DNA of 64,000 nucleotides from Pseudomonadota bacterium (lineage in GTDB: Bacteria; Pseudomonadota; Alphaproteobacteria; Micavibrionales; Micavibrionaceae), in NCBI GenBank assembly GCA_029558635.1, contig JAKQEE010000416.1, positions 186,001 to 250,000 on the forward strand, written 5' to 3'. A model generated the notes under the pieces. It saw only the letters and a list, made by a program, of their open reading frames with translations. It did not search any database and was not told the DNA's origin. The translations under genes and the position numbers were made by a program. The first letter of the stretch is position 1. The number at the start of each line of letters is the position of its first letter. Shown one piece after another: positions 1 to 9,051 of this stretch.

Positions 1-645
1 ACGGTTCTTAGCGCCGATCATTTTGCTGACTTTGGTGGTCAGGTTCATTTCGGCTTTGTCGCCCTCGAGCCAGTTGGCCCCTTGCATAATTTTCACATTG
101 CCAACCAGTTCGGCAACATTGGTGGACCTGGTGTAAATGCCTTTATCGCCCGTGGCCTTCTTTTCACCCGCCATGGTGATGATGACATTGCCGGTGGCTT
201 CTGCATGATCAAGCAAACGGTCCTTGAGAAAAACGACCATCTGGTCGGCTTCGAGTATATCGCCGTTTTCCCTGACCACCTTGGGTCGCGTTCCGGTTAG
301 CGTCACCACGCCGGAAACCAGATCATAGACGGCCTTGTCGCCTATAGCGGTATCCGTGGCGGATTTCAGCATCACATGACCTTCGGCGGTGACTTTGGTT
401 AGATCGCTGGTGCTGTCTTTTTCACCGGCATATTCTGCGGTGAGGACATCGCCCGCTACCGACATTTCGCCCTGCTGCGCCAGAGCATTGCCGCGCGCGA
501 TATAGGTTTTAGCTGTCTGGTTCCATTCCAGAGCCGTATCGGCGGTAATTTCGAGCGGCAGCTCTTCGGCGGCCGAAACGGGCAGGGCCGACAAAACGCA
601 AGTAAGGGCAAAAATGGTAAAAGACTTGAAAATAGGCATGGTCAT
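1..645 (-). CDS. lptA: LptA/OstA-like periplasmic LPS transport protein (3' end outside window)
   Basis: Reading leftward from ATG at 645, the frame stays open to the window edge (about 215 codons). It begins with an export signal (MPIFKSFTIFALTCVLSALP, then VSAA). The rest is a repetitive beta-rich LptA/OstA body with phrases such as LEITADTALEWNQTAKTYIA, GDVLTAEYAG and GVVTLTGTRP, typical of the beta-jellyroll that bridges inner and outer membrane during LPS export. The ATG overlaps the lptC stop as ATGA, implying translational coupling; a second in-frame ATG lies at 639. In related bacteria lptB and rpoN follow, which would be beyond the left edge. The C-terminus is not visible. Confidence 0.85.
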   Translation of the reverse strand, partial: MTMPIFKSFTIFALTCVLSALPVSAAEELPLEITADTALEWNQTAKTYIARGNALAQQGEMSVAGDVLTAEYAGEKDSTSDLTKVTAEGHVMLKSATDTAIGDKAVYDLVSGVVTLTGTRPKVVRENGDILEADQMVVFLKDRLLDHAEATGNVIITMAGEKKATGDKGIYTRSTNVAELVGNVKIMQGANWLEGDKAEMNLTTKVSKMIGAKNR

Positions 646-1343
646 TCCTGTTTCTCACTCTTCCTTGTATCATTGACGGGCCTCAGGATCAATTTCGCAG
701 GACCTTTGAAGATTACATTGTCGGTTTTTCCGTCGGCTTCAAGGCCTGTTGCGGTAATCTCCGCCGTCGGACCGTGACCGGTAACCGCCTGATCGGAGAT
801 GATTTTCTGGGCATCGACATTGATGCTCATCTTGTCGGTGTGCAGCTCGTACCCCGTGTCGTGGTGCATTTCCACCGCGCCATCCAGATCGAGCGTCCCC
901 GATTGCTGGTTGTAAACGCCTTGGGTGGCCTTGAGTGCAACCCAGTTCCCGCTTTTGAGACTGATATCCGCCACCGGCTTGTCGAGCAGGATCGCATCCA
1001 TATTGTCGGCGTTTTGTACGGCCTTGTCGGCGGTGATGGTATAAGGCTGGCTGTTTTTGTCTTCCGATTGGAATTTCGGGTTGATCAGCTCGTTGCGCGA
1101 GACGGTCTGCGGGGAAACTTCCGCGCGCGGCACGGCTTTGATCTGTTGGTCGGGATTCGACCAGATCATCAGAACGGCCACAATCGCGAGCGCAACAACG
1201 GGAAGGACCAGACGCATCCACCGTACGATTTTTGACGTCCGGCGTGTGGCCTCGGCCCGCGTTGCGATCTCTTCTTCGCTCCGTACCAGACGGTCGACAG
1301 TGACGTCTTCGGGAAGCGGGGATGAAGGGGATGTTTGTGTCAT
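642..1343 (-). CDS. lptC: LptC, LPS export ABC transporter periplasmic component
   Basis: The protein is about 233 aa. It has a charged cytoplasmic N-terminus, one transmembrane anchor (around residues 42-59, LVLPVVALAIVAVLMIW) and a periplasmic beta-jellyroll containing FQSEDKNSQPYTITADKAVQ and LDLDGAVEMHHDTGYELHTD, as in the LptC/YrbK family. LptC links the LptB2FG transporter to LptA. I chose ATG at 1343; an in-frame TTG at 1352 gives three more residues, and neither has a clear Shine-Dalgarno. kdsD ends just upstream and lptA overlaps downstream, so the genes form one LPS synthesis and export operon. Confidence 0.88.
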   Translation of the reverse strand: MTQTSPSSPLPEDVTVDRLVRSEEEIATRAEATRRTSKIVRWMRLVLPVVALAIVAVLMIWSNPDQQIKAVPRAEVSPQTVSRNELINPKFQSEDKNSQPYTITADKAVQNADNMDAILLDKPVADISLKSGNWVALKATQGVYNQQSGTLDLDGAVEMHHDTGYELHTDKMSINVDAQKIISDQAVTGHGPTAEITATGLEADGKTDNVIFKGPAKLILRPVNDTRKSEKQE

Positions 1344-1352
1344 GGAAATCAA

Positions 1353-2366
1353 TCAGGCCAATCCGGCTTTCAGCAATTCCTGAATCCGGATCAATCCGGC
1401 AACTTTTCCGGCGCCATCGACCACCACCAAGGACGTAATTGGCGACGAAGCGGAATTCAGCATGATATCGAGCGCTTCCGCGGCCAGTGCATCGGCCTTC
1501 ACAGTTCGCGGACCTCTGGTCATGACAGTTTCGACCTTTTGCTGCAACAGGTCTGGTGACATGTGGCGTTTCAAATCGCCGTCTGTGACGATGCCGAGCA
1601 AATTCATATTCTTGTCGGCAACAACGACGGAACCGAGATTTTTGGAAGACAGCGTAATAATCGCATCGGCCATCAACGTATCGGCAGACACAACCGGCAA
1701 ATCGTTGCCTCCGACCATCAAATCTGAAACCTTTTTAAGTTTCTGGCCGAGCTTGCCACCCGGATGCCACACGCGGAATTGTTCAGCCGTTAGGCCCATC
1801 CGCTCCAGCAACGCAATCGCAATCGCATCGCCTAATGCCATCATCTGCGTCGTCGATGTGGTCGGGGCCAACCCGTTGGGACAGGCTTCCGGCACACGCG
1901 GCAGAATAAGAGGAATATCGGCATGCTTGGCCAACTCACTCTCACTGTTGCCCGTCATGGCAATCAGCGGAATGTGGAAACGTTTTGCATAGGCAATCAT
2001 GTCCGACAGTTCGGCGTTCGCCCCCGAATAGGACAGCATGATAATCACATCGTCCTCGGTAATCATGCCGAGATCCCCGTGGCTCGCTTCACCCGGATGG
2101 ATGTAGTAGGATGGCGTGGCGGTCGAAGCGAGTGTTGCTGCAATCTTGCGCGCCACATGACCGCTCTTGCCGATACCGGCTACGATCAAACGTCCGCGTC
2201 CTTTGTCCTTCATCGCCTGAATAGTTTCAATCGCTGCGACAAATTCACCATTCAAAGAATGAGACAAAGCGGAAAGACCTTCGATTTCGCGCTCCAATGT
2301 TCGCCGCGCAGATTGCAAATCGGTTTGGTCGGAAGAAGAAGGATCGTTTTTCATCGCGGGCTGCAT
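1353..2366 (-). CDS. kdsD: D-arabinose 5-phosphate isomerase (KdsD/KpsF)
   Basis: The 337-aa protein interconverts ribulose 5-phosphate and arabinose 5-phosphate, the first committed step to the Kdo sugar of lipid A core. The SIS domain (about residues 45-190) contains GIGKSGHVARKIAATLAST and HPGEASHGDLGMI, characteristic of KdsD/KpsF. Two C-terminal CBS motifs follow, the first around VSDLMVGGNDLPVV and the second around VETVMTRGPRTVKADALAAE. The length is normal for the family. The gene sits 12 bases after the RNase D-like gene and directly before lptC, coupling Kdo precursor supply to LPS export. ATG at 2366 is used; a second ATG lies four codons in. Confidence 0.93.
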   Translation of the reverse strand: MQPAMKNDPSSSDQTDLQSARRTLEREIEGLSALSHSLNGEFVAAIETIQAMKDKGRGRLIVAGIGKSGHVARKIAATLASTATPSYYIHPGEASHGDLGMITEDDVIIMLSYSGANAELSDMIAYAKRFHIPLIAMTGNSESELAKHADIPLILPRVPEACPNGLAPTTSTTQMMALGDAIAIALLERMGLTAEQFRVWHPGGKLGQKLKKVSDLMVGGNDLPVVSADTLMADAIITLSSKNLGSVVVADKNMNLLGIVTDGDLKRHMSPDLLQQKVETVMTRGPRTVKADALAAEALDIMLNSASSPITSLVVVDGAGKVAGLIRIQELLKAGLA

Positions 2367-2378
2367 CGTTGCGGTCTT

Positions 2379-2999
2379 TTAGCTGTTATGGGCAAAAATA
2401 TCTATTTCGGGCCAGCCGCTCAAATCGAGATCAGCACGTGCCGGAAGAAAATCGAAACAGGCTTGGGCGATGTCTTTGCGACCCTCGCGAACCAGCATCC
2501 CGTCGAGAATGTCGCGGAGCTTGTGCAGGTACAAAACATCGTTGGCGGCATAAATTTTTTGATCCTCGCTGAGATCGTTCGCGCCCCAGTCCGAGGATTG
2601 TTGCTGCTTGCTAAGTTCAACGCCCAGAAGCTCCTTGCACAATTCCTTGAGCGAATGGCGATCGGTAAAGGTCCGCACCAGCCGCGAGGCAATCTTGGTG
2701 CAATAAACCGGACGGCAGGTCACGCCCATATAGGCCTTGATCGACGCAATGTCGAATCGCCCGAAATGGAAAATTTTCACAATATCGGGATCTTCGAGCA
2801 ATCGCCGCAGGTTGGGGGCGGCGTAATCCGATCCCATTGGAAATTTGACCAGATGGGCATCCCCGTCGCCGAAGGAAAGCTGGACCAAACACAAACGGTC
2901 ACGGGTAAGGTTCAACCCCATCGTTTCCGTGTCGATAGCCACCGAGCCGCCAAAGGCCAGATCGTTCGGCAAATCATTCTGATGCAAGTAAATCGTCAT
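2379..2999 (-). CDS. RNase D-like 3'-5' exonuclease, short form without HRDC domain
   Basis: This 206-aa protein is a DEDD-family 3'-5' exonuclease domain. The first acidic motif is IDTETMGLNL near residue 22, the second is in FHFGRFDIASI, and the third is YAANDVLYLHKLRDIL, whose Tyr places it in the DEDDy class. Full-length RNase D carries C-terminal HRDC domains that are absent here; a 200-aa form upstream of the kdsD/lptC genes is common in alphaproteobacteria. It probably trims structured RNA such as tRNA 3' ends, although the substrate cannot be read from sequence. It is the first gene of the minus-strand LPS operon and lies just downstream of a tRNA-Leu gene on the same strand. Confidence 0.85.
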   Translation of the reverse strand: MTIYLHQNDLPNDLAFGGSVAIDTETMGLNLTRDRLCLVQLSFGDGDAHLVKFPMGSDYAAPNLRRLLEDPDIVKIFHFGRFDIASIKAYMGVTCRPVYCTKIASRLVRTFTDRHSLKELCKELLGVELSKQQQSSDWGANDLSEDQKIYAANDVLYLHKLRDILDGMLVREGRKDIAQACFDFLPARADLDLSGWPEIDIFAHNS

Positions 3000-3061
3000 C
3001 CCTTGGGAGTATCGGTTTTTGCGTGATTTTTCAAGTATTTTGAGGAAAAAGAGGGAGAGGA

Positions 3062-3148
3062 TGGTGCCCTGAAGAAGACTCGAACTTCCACGTCCTTACG
3101 GACACAAGTACCTGAAACTTGCGCGTCTACCAATTCCGCCATCAGGGC
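3062..3148 (-). tRNA. tRNA-Leu (anticodon CAG)
   Basis: On the minus strand an 87-nt cloverleaf begins GCCCTGATGGCGGAATTGG and ends TCAGGGCACCA with the CCA encoded. The 7-bp acceptor stem is perfect (GCCCTGA/TCAGGGC). The anticodon stem CAAGT/ACTTG encloses loop TTCAGGT, giving anticodon CAG, which reads CUG leucine codons. A long variable arm (GTGTCCGTAAGGACGTG), as expected for class II tRNAs, precedes the T-arm GTTCGAGTC. Confidence 0.97.
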
Positions 3149-3329
3149 CCATTTAAGGAGGGTACATCTAACGAAGAGCCCCGTCTTTGTCAATCTCAAT
3201 ATAAAAGAGCGCGCTGGCACGACATTTTCGCTCTGTTTTCGCTTTTTTAACTTTTTTTTTCTAAGAATTCTGAGATCATGGAGTGCAGAGTCGGGAACCG
3301 CCCTTCCTAGCACAGTCATAGGATAAATT

Positions 3330-4145
3330 ATGAAAATACTTATTGTCGATCGGGATGATGTTACTTCACACCTGATTAAATCGCGTCTGGAACCGATGGG
3401 TCATACGGTTGAAATTCACCCTGACAAATCCAATCTGGACGAAGTCATCCGTCTGGGTTGGGATATTGTATTTGTTGATCCGTCGCCCATGACCACCATC
3501 CAGCCGATGGCCATGCAAATCCGCCGCACATCGCGCAACAATCTTTACATGGTTTTACTGTCCAACACGCTGGGATTTGAAGATGCGGTGACGGCGGGCT
3601 TCAATGATGCGATGAGCAAACCGCTTGATCCAAGCGTTGTGATGGATATCGTCGAACGTGCGGATTATATGAACAATTTGCTCCGCCACCTCTCGAATGA
3701 CGAAGTGGATTTCCCGAGCGCCGGCGGTGTTATCGCGAAATCGGCTTATAACCAGCTGTTTCTCTCCTGTATTGACCGCGCGGGGCGCTATGGCGAAACC
3801 GCCAACACGATTTTCATTACCTTTGAAAATTATAAGGATATCGCGGCCAAGGACGGATCATACGATGCGGAACTGATTGCAGCAAAACTGGCCCAGCATT
3901 TGGTCCGCATCCGCCGTCAATCGGATATCATCGCCCAGCTGCGCGAAAACGAATACGCTCTTCTCTTGCTCAGACCCATGAGCGAGACCGAACCTGTGGA
4001 GGCAGCAAACCGTTTTGCCGAATCCTTGTCCAAATGCACCGATCTGCCAACCACACCCTATATGGATGTCGATCTGAAAGTGACGCTTTTGAGCCTTCCT
4101 CAAGGCAAGAAAGTGGTCGAACACAAACTGACACTCCGTCAGTAA
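3330..4145 (+). CDS. Receiver-domain protein with degenerate GGDEF-like C-terminus
   Basis: The 271-aa protein starts with a CheY-like receiver: acidic pocket at D8-D10 (LIVDRDD), putative phospho-acceptor D50 (IVFVDPS) and conserved Lys K97 (MSKPLDP). After a linker the C-terminal half (about 135-260) has the helical and strand pattern of a GGDEF domain, but the signature is RENEY (205-209, in AQLRENEYALLL) instead of GGDEF. It is therefore unlikely to make cyclic-di-GMP and may act as a phospho-responsive binding or scaffold protein. RBS AGGATAAATT lies just before the ATG. No kinase gene is adjacent. The degenerate-GGDEF call is inferred from local similarity. Confidence 0.65.
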   Translation: MKILIVDRDDVTSHLIKSRLEPMGHTVEIHPDKSNLDEVIRLGWDIVFVDPSPMTTIQPMAMQIRRTSRNNLYMVLLSNTLGFEDAVTAGFNDAMSKPLDPSVVMDIVERADYMNNLLRHLSNDEVDFPSAGGVIAKSAYNQLFLSCIDRAGRYGETANTIFITFENYKDIAAKDGSYDAELIAAKLAQHLVRIRRQSDIIAQLRENEYALLLLRPMSETEPVEAANRFAESLSKCTDLPTTPYMDVDLKVTLLSLPQGKKVVEHKLTLRQ

Positions 4146-4159
4146 AACGACATTCATTC

Positions 4160-4522
4160 TTGAGAATTCTGGTCCTGTTATGTGCAACAGGGCTCTTGTC
4201 GGCCTGCGCGATGTTCGAAGGCGAACAGCCCCAGAGTCCGGCTGTTCGAGCGGCACGTGCCTGTATGAAGCAGGTCAAGGGGCCGATGAGGGAGGCTCCG
4301 GATTACTATATTGGAGCTTGCACCAATACGGGTGTCTGGATGGTTGAAAAACGCGACCCCACGACGGGCGCGACCTTGGCTCAATATGATTTCGTCAACC
4401 ATCTCTATTCCGGGGCGGAAACGGGCGGGGGGTACGTATCGGTCGAAGCCTTGGGCGGTTCGGTGGAACAGAATTTCCAAATCACCCAGAAAAGCCTGAA
4501 CGCAGCTCTTATCGAAAAATAA
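4160..4522 (+). CDS. Small outer-membrane-type lipoprotein, unknown function
   Basis: Starting from TTG at 4160, the product is about 120 aa with a short lipoprotein signal (LRILVLLCATGLLSAC); the Cys of lipobox LLSAC would be lipidated. The mature part holds AARACMKQVKGPMREAPDYY, then a beta-rich end (YVSVEALGGSVEQNF). An upstream in-frame ATG at 4034 would overlap the preceding gene by 112 bases and place 40 odd residues before the signal, so it is unlikely to be the start. No strong Shine-Dalgarno is visible and the start is uncertain. No family recognised. Confidence 0.55.
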   Translation: MRILVLLCATGLLSACAMFEGEQPQSPAVRAARACMKQVKGPMREAPDYYIGACTNTGVWMVEKRDPTTGATLAQYDFVNHLYSGAETGGGYVSVEALGGSVEQNFQITQKSLNAALIEK

Positions 4523-4558
4523 TGTAACTCTATCTAAATAGAATACGAATATGCGTAC

Positions 4559-5077
4559 ATGGAAGAAAGAAATGTGTGTACGCGTCGTACTTTTGTGAGG
4601 ATGCTGGGAACGGGAGTTCTGGTCTCGGTGGCCTGCAGTTCGATTGGAATGCAGATAGCTATGGCTGGAGAAAGGATCGAGAAAATTTCAAAACCTGATG
4701 AAGAATGGAAAAAAGAACTGACGCCCCAGCAATATGATATATTGCGCGAGGAAGGGACGGAACGCCCCTTCACGTCGCCGCTTCTGGACGAACATCGTGC
4801 GGGGGCATTTGTCTGCGCGGGATGCGGGTTACCGTTGTTCAAGTCCGAAACCAAATTCGACTCCGGCACGGGTTGGCCGAGTTTTTACCGGGCAATCGAG
4901 GGTCATGTTGAAACCAAAACCGATCATAAACTGATTGTGGCCCGCACCGAATATCACTGCGCGCGCTGCGGCGGGCATCAAGGCCATGTTTTCAACGACG
5001 GGCCTGAACCGACGGGTTTGAGATATTGCAATAACGGCCTGTCACTAAAATTTGTCGCGGTGGACGAAAATAAATGA
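4559..5077 (+). CDS. msrB: Peptide-methionine (R)-S-oxide reductase MsrB, exported
   Basis: The 172-aa protein reduces methionine-R-sulfoxide in proteins. Family motifs are FVCAGCGLPLF and YHCARCGGHQGHVF (two zinc CxxC pairs), FDSGTGWPSF, and RYCNNGLSLKF, which holds the catalytic Cys; the usual text is RYCVNSxxLxF, so the flanking residues differ. The N-terminus has a twin-arginine-like stretch (TRRTFV) and a hydrophobic segment ending near AMAGE, suggesting periplasmic export, possibly by Tat. ATG at 4559 is used; GTG at 4574, preceded by a purine-rich run, is an alternative. The stop overlaps the msrA start as ATGA. Confidence 0.9.
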   Translation: MEERNVCTRRTFVRMLGTGVLVSVACSSIGMQIAMAGERIEKISKPDEEWKKELTPQQYDILREEGTERPFTSPLLDEHRAGAFVCAGCGLPLFKSETKFDSGTGWPSFYRAIEGHVETKTDHKLIVARTEYHCARCGGHQGHVFNDGPEPTGLRYCNNGLSLKFVAVDENK

Positions 5078-5724
5078 AAACAACGCTCAGAGCCATTGGA
5101 ACGGTGATGATAATGCTTGGATGTATGACTGGCCCCGCCCTTGCCACCCCGCTTCCCGACCCTGCCTTCGACGAAAAGGGGGATGCGGGAGAAGAAAAGA
5201 TTGTGTTGGCGGGCGGGTGCTTCTGGGGGATGGAAGCCGTATTCCTGCACCTCAAAGGTGTCAAAAATGTCGTGAGCGGCTACGCGGGCGGCGCAGCCGA
5301 GACCGCGACTTACGAACAGGTGAGCGGTGGTTCGACCGGCCACGCCGAAGCAGTTGAGGTCATGTACGACCCGTCGCAAATTACCTTGGGCCAAATTCTC
5401 AAAGTCTATTTTTCTGTGGCTCACAACCCGACCGAACTGAACCGTCAGGGGCCGGATACCGGAACCCAGTACCGCTCGGCCATTTTTTACGCCACGCCCG
5501 ACCAGAAAAACATTGCGTCCCGTTATATGGCCCAGCTGAATACGGAACGGGTTTTCGACAAAAAAATTGAAACGACGCTCGAGCCCTTGAAGAAATTCTA
5601 CGCAGCCGAGCCTTACCACCAGAACTATGTGGCGTTTCATCCGGACAATCTTTATGTCACGATTCATGACCTGCCAAAGCTTCAGGCTTTAAAAGATGCT
5701 TTCCCCAACCTATATGTGAAATAA
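5074..5724 (+). CDS. msrA: Peptide-methionine (S)-S-oxide reductase MsrA, exported
   Basis: The 216-aa protein reduces methionine-S-sulfoxide. The catalytic motif GCFWG includes Cys49 (LAGGCFWGMEA), followed by the family hallmarks SGYAGG, VSGGSTGHAEAVEV and QYRSAIF. A signal peptide (about residues 1-24, ending GPALA) indicates envelope location; LGC at 15-17 is a weak alternative lipobox. The gene overlaps msrB by four bases, so the two stereospecific reductases are co-translated and form a periplasmic methionine repair pair. Confidence 0.93.
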   Translation: MKTTLRAIGTVMIMLGCMTGPALATPLPDPAFDEKGDAGEEKIVLAGGCFWGMEAVFLHLKGVKNVVSGYAGGAAETATYEQVSGGSTGHAEAVEVMYDPSQITLGQILKVYFSVAHNPTELNRQGPDTGTQYRSAIFYATPDQKNIASRYMAQLNTERVFDKKIETTLEPLKKFYAAEPYHQNYVAFHPDNLYVTIHDLPKLQALKDAFPNLYVK

Positions 5725-5811
5725 TATTCTTGGCGAAGCAGGTGCTTTTACACTTCATTCATGATAGGGTTTTATCCTGAAAGATCAGAATGATGGAGTA
5801 ATTACCCCCAA

Positions 5812-7995
5812 ATGACGTCTTCGGCCGCCGAACTCGTATCGCAAATCAAGACTTACAACCCCGAGGTCAATGCCAAGTTGATCGAGGATGCAGTTGATTT
5901 TGCCAGAATTAAGCACGAAGGCCAATTCCGGACATCAGGTGAACCTTATTACACCCACCCTCTGGAGGTGGCGGGCATTCTGGCTGACATGAAAATGGAT
6001 ACGGTCACGATTGTAACTGCCATTTTACACGACACGCTGGAAGACACCGACGCCACCTATGATGAGATAGCCAAAAAATTCTCTCCCGAAGTGGCGTCTC
6101 TGGTCAATGGCGTATCCAAACTTTCCAAAATCGAAAGCCAGACAATTGAAGGGAAGCAGGCGGAGAACTTCCGTAAACTCCTTTTGGCAATGTCCGAAGA
6201 CATTCGTGTGCTGCTGATCAAACTCGCTGATCGCCTTCACAACATGCGTACACTGCATCATATCCAGAAACCGGAAAAACGTTACCGCATCGCTCGTGAA
6301 ACAATGGAATTATACGGCCCTCTGGCCGAACGTGTGGGGCTGCACAAAATCAAGGAAGATATCGAAGATCTTGCTTTCTCCTACATGAATCCCGAAGCGC
6401 GGGACAGCATCACCAATCGGCTGTCTTTTTTGCGTCAGGCAGGAAGCGATCTGGTCAACACCGTTATCCGTGAACTGAACAAACTGATCGGGGAAGCGGG
6501 AATTAGCGGACAGGTCACGGGACGCGAGAAAACCCGCTATTCCATCTGGAAAAAGATGCAGCGGAAGAACGTCTCGTTCGAACAGCTTTCTGACATCATG
6601 GCCTTCCGCATTGTTGTCGATACAATTGCCGAATGTTACCATGCGCTGGGGGTGGTTCACTCGAAATATTCTGTGGTTCCGGGCCGCTTCAAAGATTACA
6701 TCTCGACGCCGAAGCCCAACGGCTACCGCTCACTTCACACCACGGTGATTGGCCCAGAAAACCAGCGCATCGAAATCCAGATCAGAACCTCGGAAATGAA
6801 CGCCGAAGCTGATCTTGGGGTGGCCGCGCACTGGGCGTATAAGCAATCGGATGTCAAAGAAGCGATTGGCGAGGCTAAAAAATATCGCTGGATGCGCGAG
6901 CTTCTGGATATTCTTGAACAGGACCAGCGTCCCGAGGATTTTTGGGAAAACACTAAACTCGAACTTTTTCAGGAACACGTCTTCGCCTTCACACCGAAAG
7001 GCGATCTGTTTGAATTGCCCGCAGGTTCAACCCCGATCGACTTTGCCTACGCCATCCACTCGGATGTCGGAAATCGCTGCGTCGGGGCAAAGATCAATGG
7101 CCGCATTGCGCCACTGAACACCAAACTGCAAAACGGCGATCAGGTGGAAATCGTCACCGCCAAGACCCAGAACCCGTCCCCGACCTGGGAACGCTTTGTC
7201 GTCACGGGTAAAGCGCGCTCGCATATTCGCCGCTTCATTCGCCAGCAGCAGCGCACCGAATACGTAACGCTCGGCAAAGCCATGCTGCAAAAAGTTTTCA
7301 AATCCGAAGGCTATGAATTCACCGACAAGGCCGTCGCCGGAATTGTCGATCAATACCGCGAATGCGAGGATGTCGATGACGTTTACGCTGGAATAGGAGC
7401 AGGAAACATTGTCGCCCGCGACATTTTCCGCAGCATCTTCCCCGCCCATAAATCCGATCAGGAACTGGCAAAACTGAACGATCCTGAAGAAATTCCGACG
7501 ATCAAGGCGGCGCAGAACCAGCTGCGAACGGGCAAACTCCAGCCGATGCCGATCAAGGGGCTGATCCCCGGCATGGCTGTTCACTTCGCCCGTTGCTGTC
7601 ACCCGCTGCCCGGCGACCGCATTGTGGGGATCGTGACCACCGGAAAAGGCGTCACGGTTCACACCATCGACTGCGAAACCTTGGAACAATTTGCCGACAC
7701 CCCCGAACGCTGGATCGACGTCTCGTGGGGCGAAGGTCAGGATAACCCCGAAAACCGCGTGGGCCGTCTGATGGTTACGATCTCGAACACGCCCGGTGCC
7801 TTGGGAACGATTTCGACCGTGATCGGTAAATCCGGCGGAAACATCACCAACTTGAAAATCACCAGCCGTACCATAGATTTCTGGGACATGTATCTCGATG
7901 TGGCCGTGACAGACACCAAACATTTGAATAATATTGTAGCGGCCCTGCGCGCCACGCCACAAATTGTCAGTGTCGAACGCGCCAGAGGAAGATAG
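5812..7995 (+). CDS. rsh: Bifunctional (p)ppGpp synthetase/hydrolase (RelA/SpoT, Rsh)
   Basis: The 727-aa enzyme makes and degrades the alarmone (p)ppGpp. The N-terminal HD hydrolase domain is intact (HDTLEDTDATYDEI, then LADRLHNMRTL), and the synthetase domain holds RFKDYISTPKPNGYRSLHTTV, so both activities are predicted. A TGS domain (VFAFTPKGDLFELPAGSTPIDFAY), the zinc-finger-like HFARCCHPLPGDRIVGI segment and a C-terminal ACT domain (from about residue 650) follow in the usual order. A single bifunctional Rsh is usual in alphaproteobacteria. A DUF2062 gene follows 19 bases downstream. Confidence 0.95.
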   Translation: MTSSAAELVSQIKTYNPEVNAKLIEDAVDFARIKHEGQFRTSGEPYYTHPLEVAGILADMKMDTVTIVTAILHDTLEDTDATYDEIAKKFSPEVASLVNGVSKLSKIESQTIEGKQAENFRKLLLAMSEDIRVLLIKLADRLHNMRTLHHIQKPEKRYRIARETMELYGPLAERVGLHKIKEDIEDLAFSYMNPEARDSITNRLSFLRQAGSDLVNTVIRELNKLIGEAGISGQVTGREKTRYSIWKKMQRKNVSFEQLSDIMAFRIVVDTIAECYHALGVVHSKYSVVPGRFKDYISTPKPNGYRSLHTTVIGPENQRIEIQIRTSEMNAEADLGVAAHWAYKQSDVKEAIGEAKKYRWMRELLDILEQDQRPEDFWENTKLELFQEHVFAFTPKGDLFELPAGSTPIDFAYAIHSDVGNRCVGAKINGRIAPLNTKLQNGDQVEIVTAKTQNPSPTWERFVVTGKARSHIRRFIRQQQRTEYVTLGKAMLQKVFKSEGYEFTDKAVAGIVDQYRECEDVDDVYAGIGAGNIVARDIFRSIFPAHKSDQELAKLNDPEEIPTIKAAQNQLRTGKLQPMPIKGLIPGMAVHFARCCHPLPGDRIVGIVTTGKGVTVHTIDCETLEQFADTPERWIDVSWGEGQDNPENRVGRLMVTISNTPGALGTISTVIGKSGGNITNLKITSRTIDFWDMYLDVAVTDTKHLNNIVAALRATPQIVSVERARGR

Positions 7996-8014
7996 AGAAG
8001 TAAAATGAGTCATC

Positions 8015-8614
8015 ATGTTTGGCCGCCGCAATAAAAGAAGAACGATCCAAAATATCCGCGAATTTCTCTGGCCGACAATGGGATGGCAACGGACATTTCG
8101 CTACGTCCAGCATCGGCTGGTTCGTATCAAGGATACCACCGGTTCAATTGCCCGAGGTATGGCATTTGGTGCGGCCGTGTCTTTTGCGCCAGTTCCGGGA
8201 ACTCATATTGCAAGCGCCGCTTTCCTGTCTTGGATCACCCGTGGCAATATTCTGGCCAGCGTCATCGGAACACTGGTTGGCAACCCGTGGACCTTTCCTT
8301 TCATGTGGTGGGGTGCCTACAAACTTGGCGACTTTGTGTTCTTTGCGCTGGGGTTACCGGTTCGTGAGATGCCTGCGGAATTTACATGGAACAATCTGGT
8401 GCATGAAATCACCAACGACCCGCTGGAATTGTTTGTCCCATGGGTCTGCGGCGGATTTATTCTGGGAGCCTTGTCATGGCCGCTATTTTATATAATTTTC
8501 TACCGGATCGTCCGTCAGGCCAGATTGCGCCAGACACAGTGGAGAGTACACCGCCTGCATAAAGAGGGCCGCAAACTGACCGAACCGCAAAAGAAACACG
8601 GAAAACATAAATGA
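8015..8614 (+). CDS. DUF2062 family membrane protein
   Basis: The 199-aa integral membrane protein has a basic N-terminus (MFGRRNKRR). The DUF2062 signature lies around residues 50-95: [20 protein letters not shown], then [19 protein letters not shown]. Two or three hydrophobic helices follow ([30 protein letters not shown]) and the tail is basic. The function of the family is not established. The gene lies between rsh and acpS and shares an ATGA overlap with acpS, so the two are probably co-translated. Confidence 0.8.
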   Translation: MFGRRNKRRTIQNIREFLWPTMGWQRTFRYVQHRLVRIKDTTGSIARGMAFGAAVSFAPVPGTHIASAAFLSWITRGNILASVIGTLVGNPWTFPFMWWGAYKLGDFVFFALGLPVREMPAEFTWNNLVHEITNDPLELFVPWVCGGFILGALSWPLFYIIFYRIVRQARLRQTQWRVHRLHKEGRKLTEPQKKHGKHK

Positions 8615-9012
8615 TTATTGGCATGGGCAGCGACCTGATCGACATAAGGCGAATCGAAAAGACTTTGGAAAAATTCGGCGAAAAATTCATTCGCCGCTGC
8701 TTTGCCGCGGAAGAAATTGCCAAGGCGGAACGACGCCGTGCTGCGGGAACGCATATTGCTACCTATGCCAAACGCTTTGCCGCCAAGGAAGCCTGCTCCA
8801 AGGCTCTGGGGACGGGGTTTAATCACGGCGTCTATATGAAGGATATTGCAGTCATCAACAATCCGGACGGCAAACCGACCCTGCGCCTGACGGGCGGGGC
8901 CGCACACCGTCTGGGCCACATGACCCCTACGGGCAAAACCGCCCATATTCACTTGACCCTGACCGACGAACCACCGCTGGCCATGGCCCATGTGGTGATA
9001 GAAGCACTCTAA
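8611..9012 (+). CDS. acpS: Holo-[acyl-carrier-protein] synthase
   Basis: The 133-aa enzyme transfers 4'-phosphopantetheine from CoA to the serine of acyl carrier protein. It has the AcpS N-terminus [16 protein letters not shown] with metal-binding Asp8, and the second motif [14 protein letters not shown] with the conserved Glu. The length is typical. In many proteobacteria pdxJ precedes acpS; here a DUF2062 gene takes that place, while the downstream acpS-lepB-rnc-era order is the standard one. Confidence 0.93.
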   Translation: MIIGMGSDLIDIRRIEKTLEKFGEKFIRRCFAAEEIAKAERRRAAGTHIATYAKRFAAKEACSKALGTGFNHGVYMKDIAVINNPDGKPTLRLTGGAAHRLGHMTPTGKTAHIHLTLTDEPPLAMAHVVIEAL

Positions 9013-9051
9013 AAGCTGGATTTCGGCACAAAATTTGGATAAGAACAGAGC

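Noticed and set aside
1923-3026. 367-codon plus-strand frame opposite kdsD and the RNase D-like gene
   Set aside because: The minus strand encodes two recognisable families there; this frame shows none.
2996-3319. 107-codon minus-strand frame
   Set aside because: It runs straight through the tRNA-Leu gene and has no family features.
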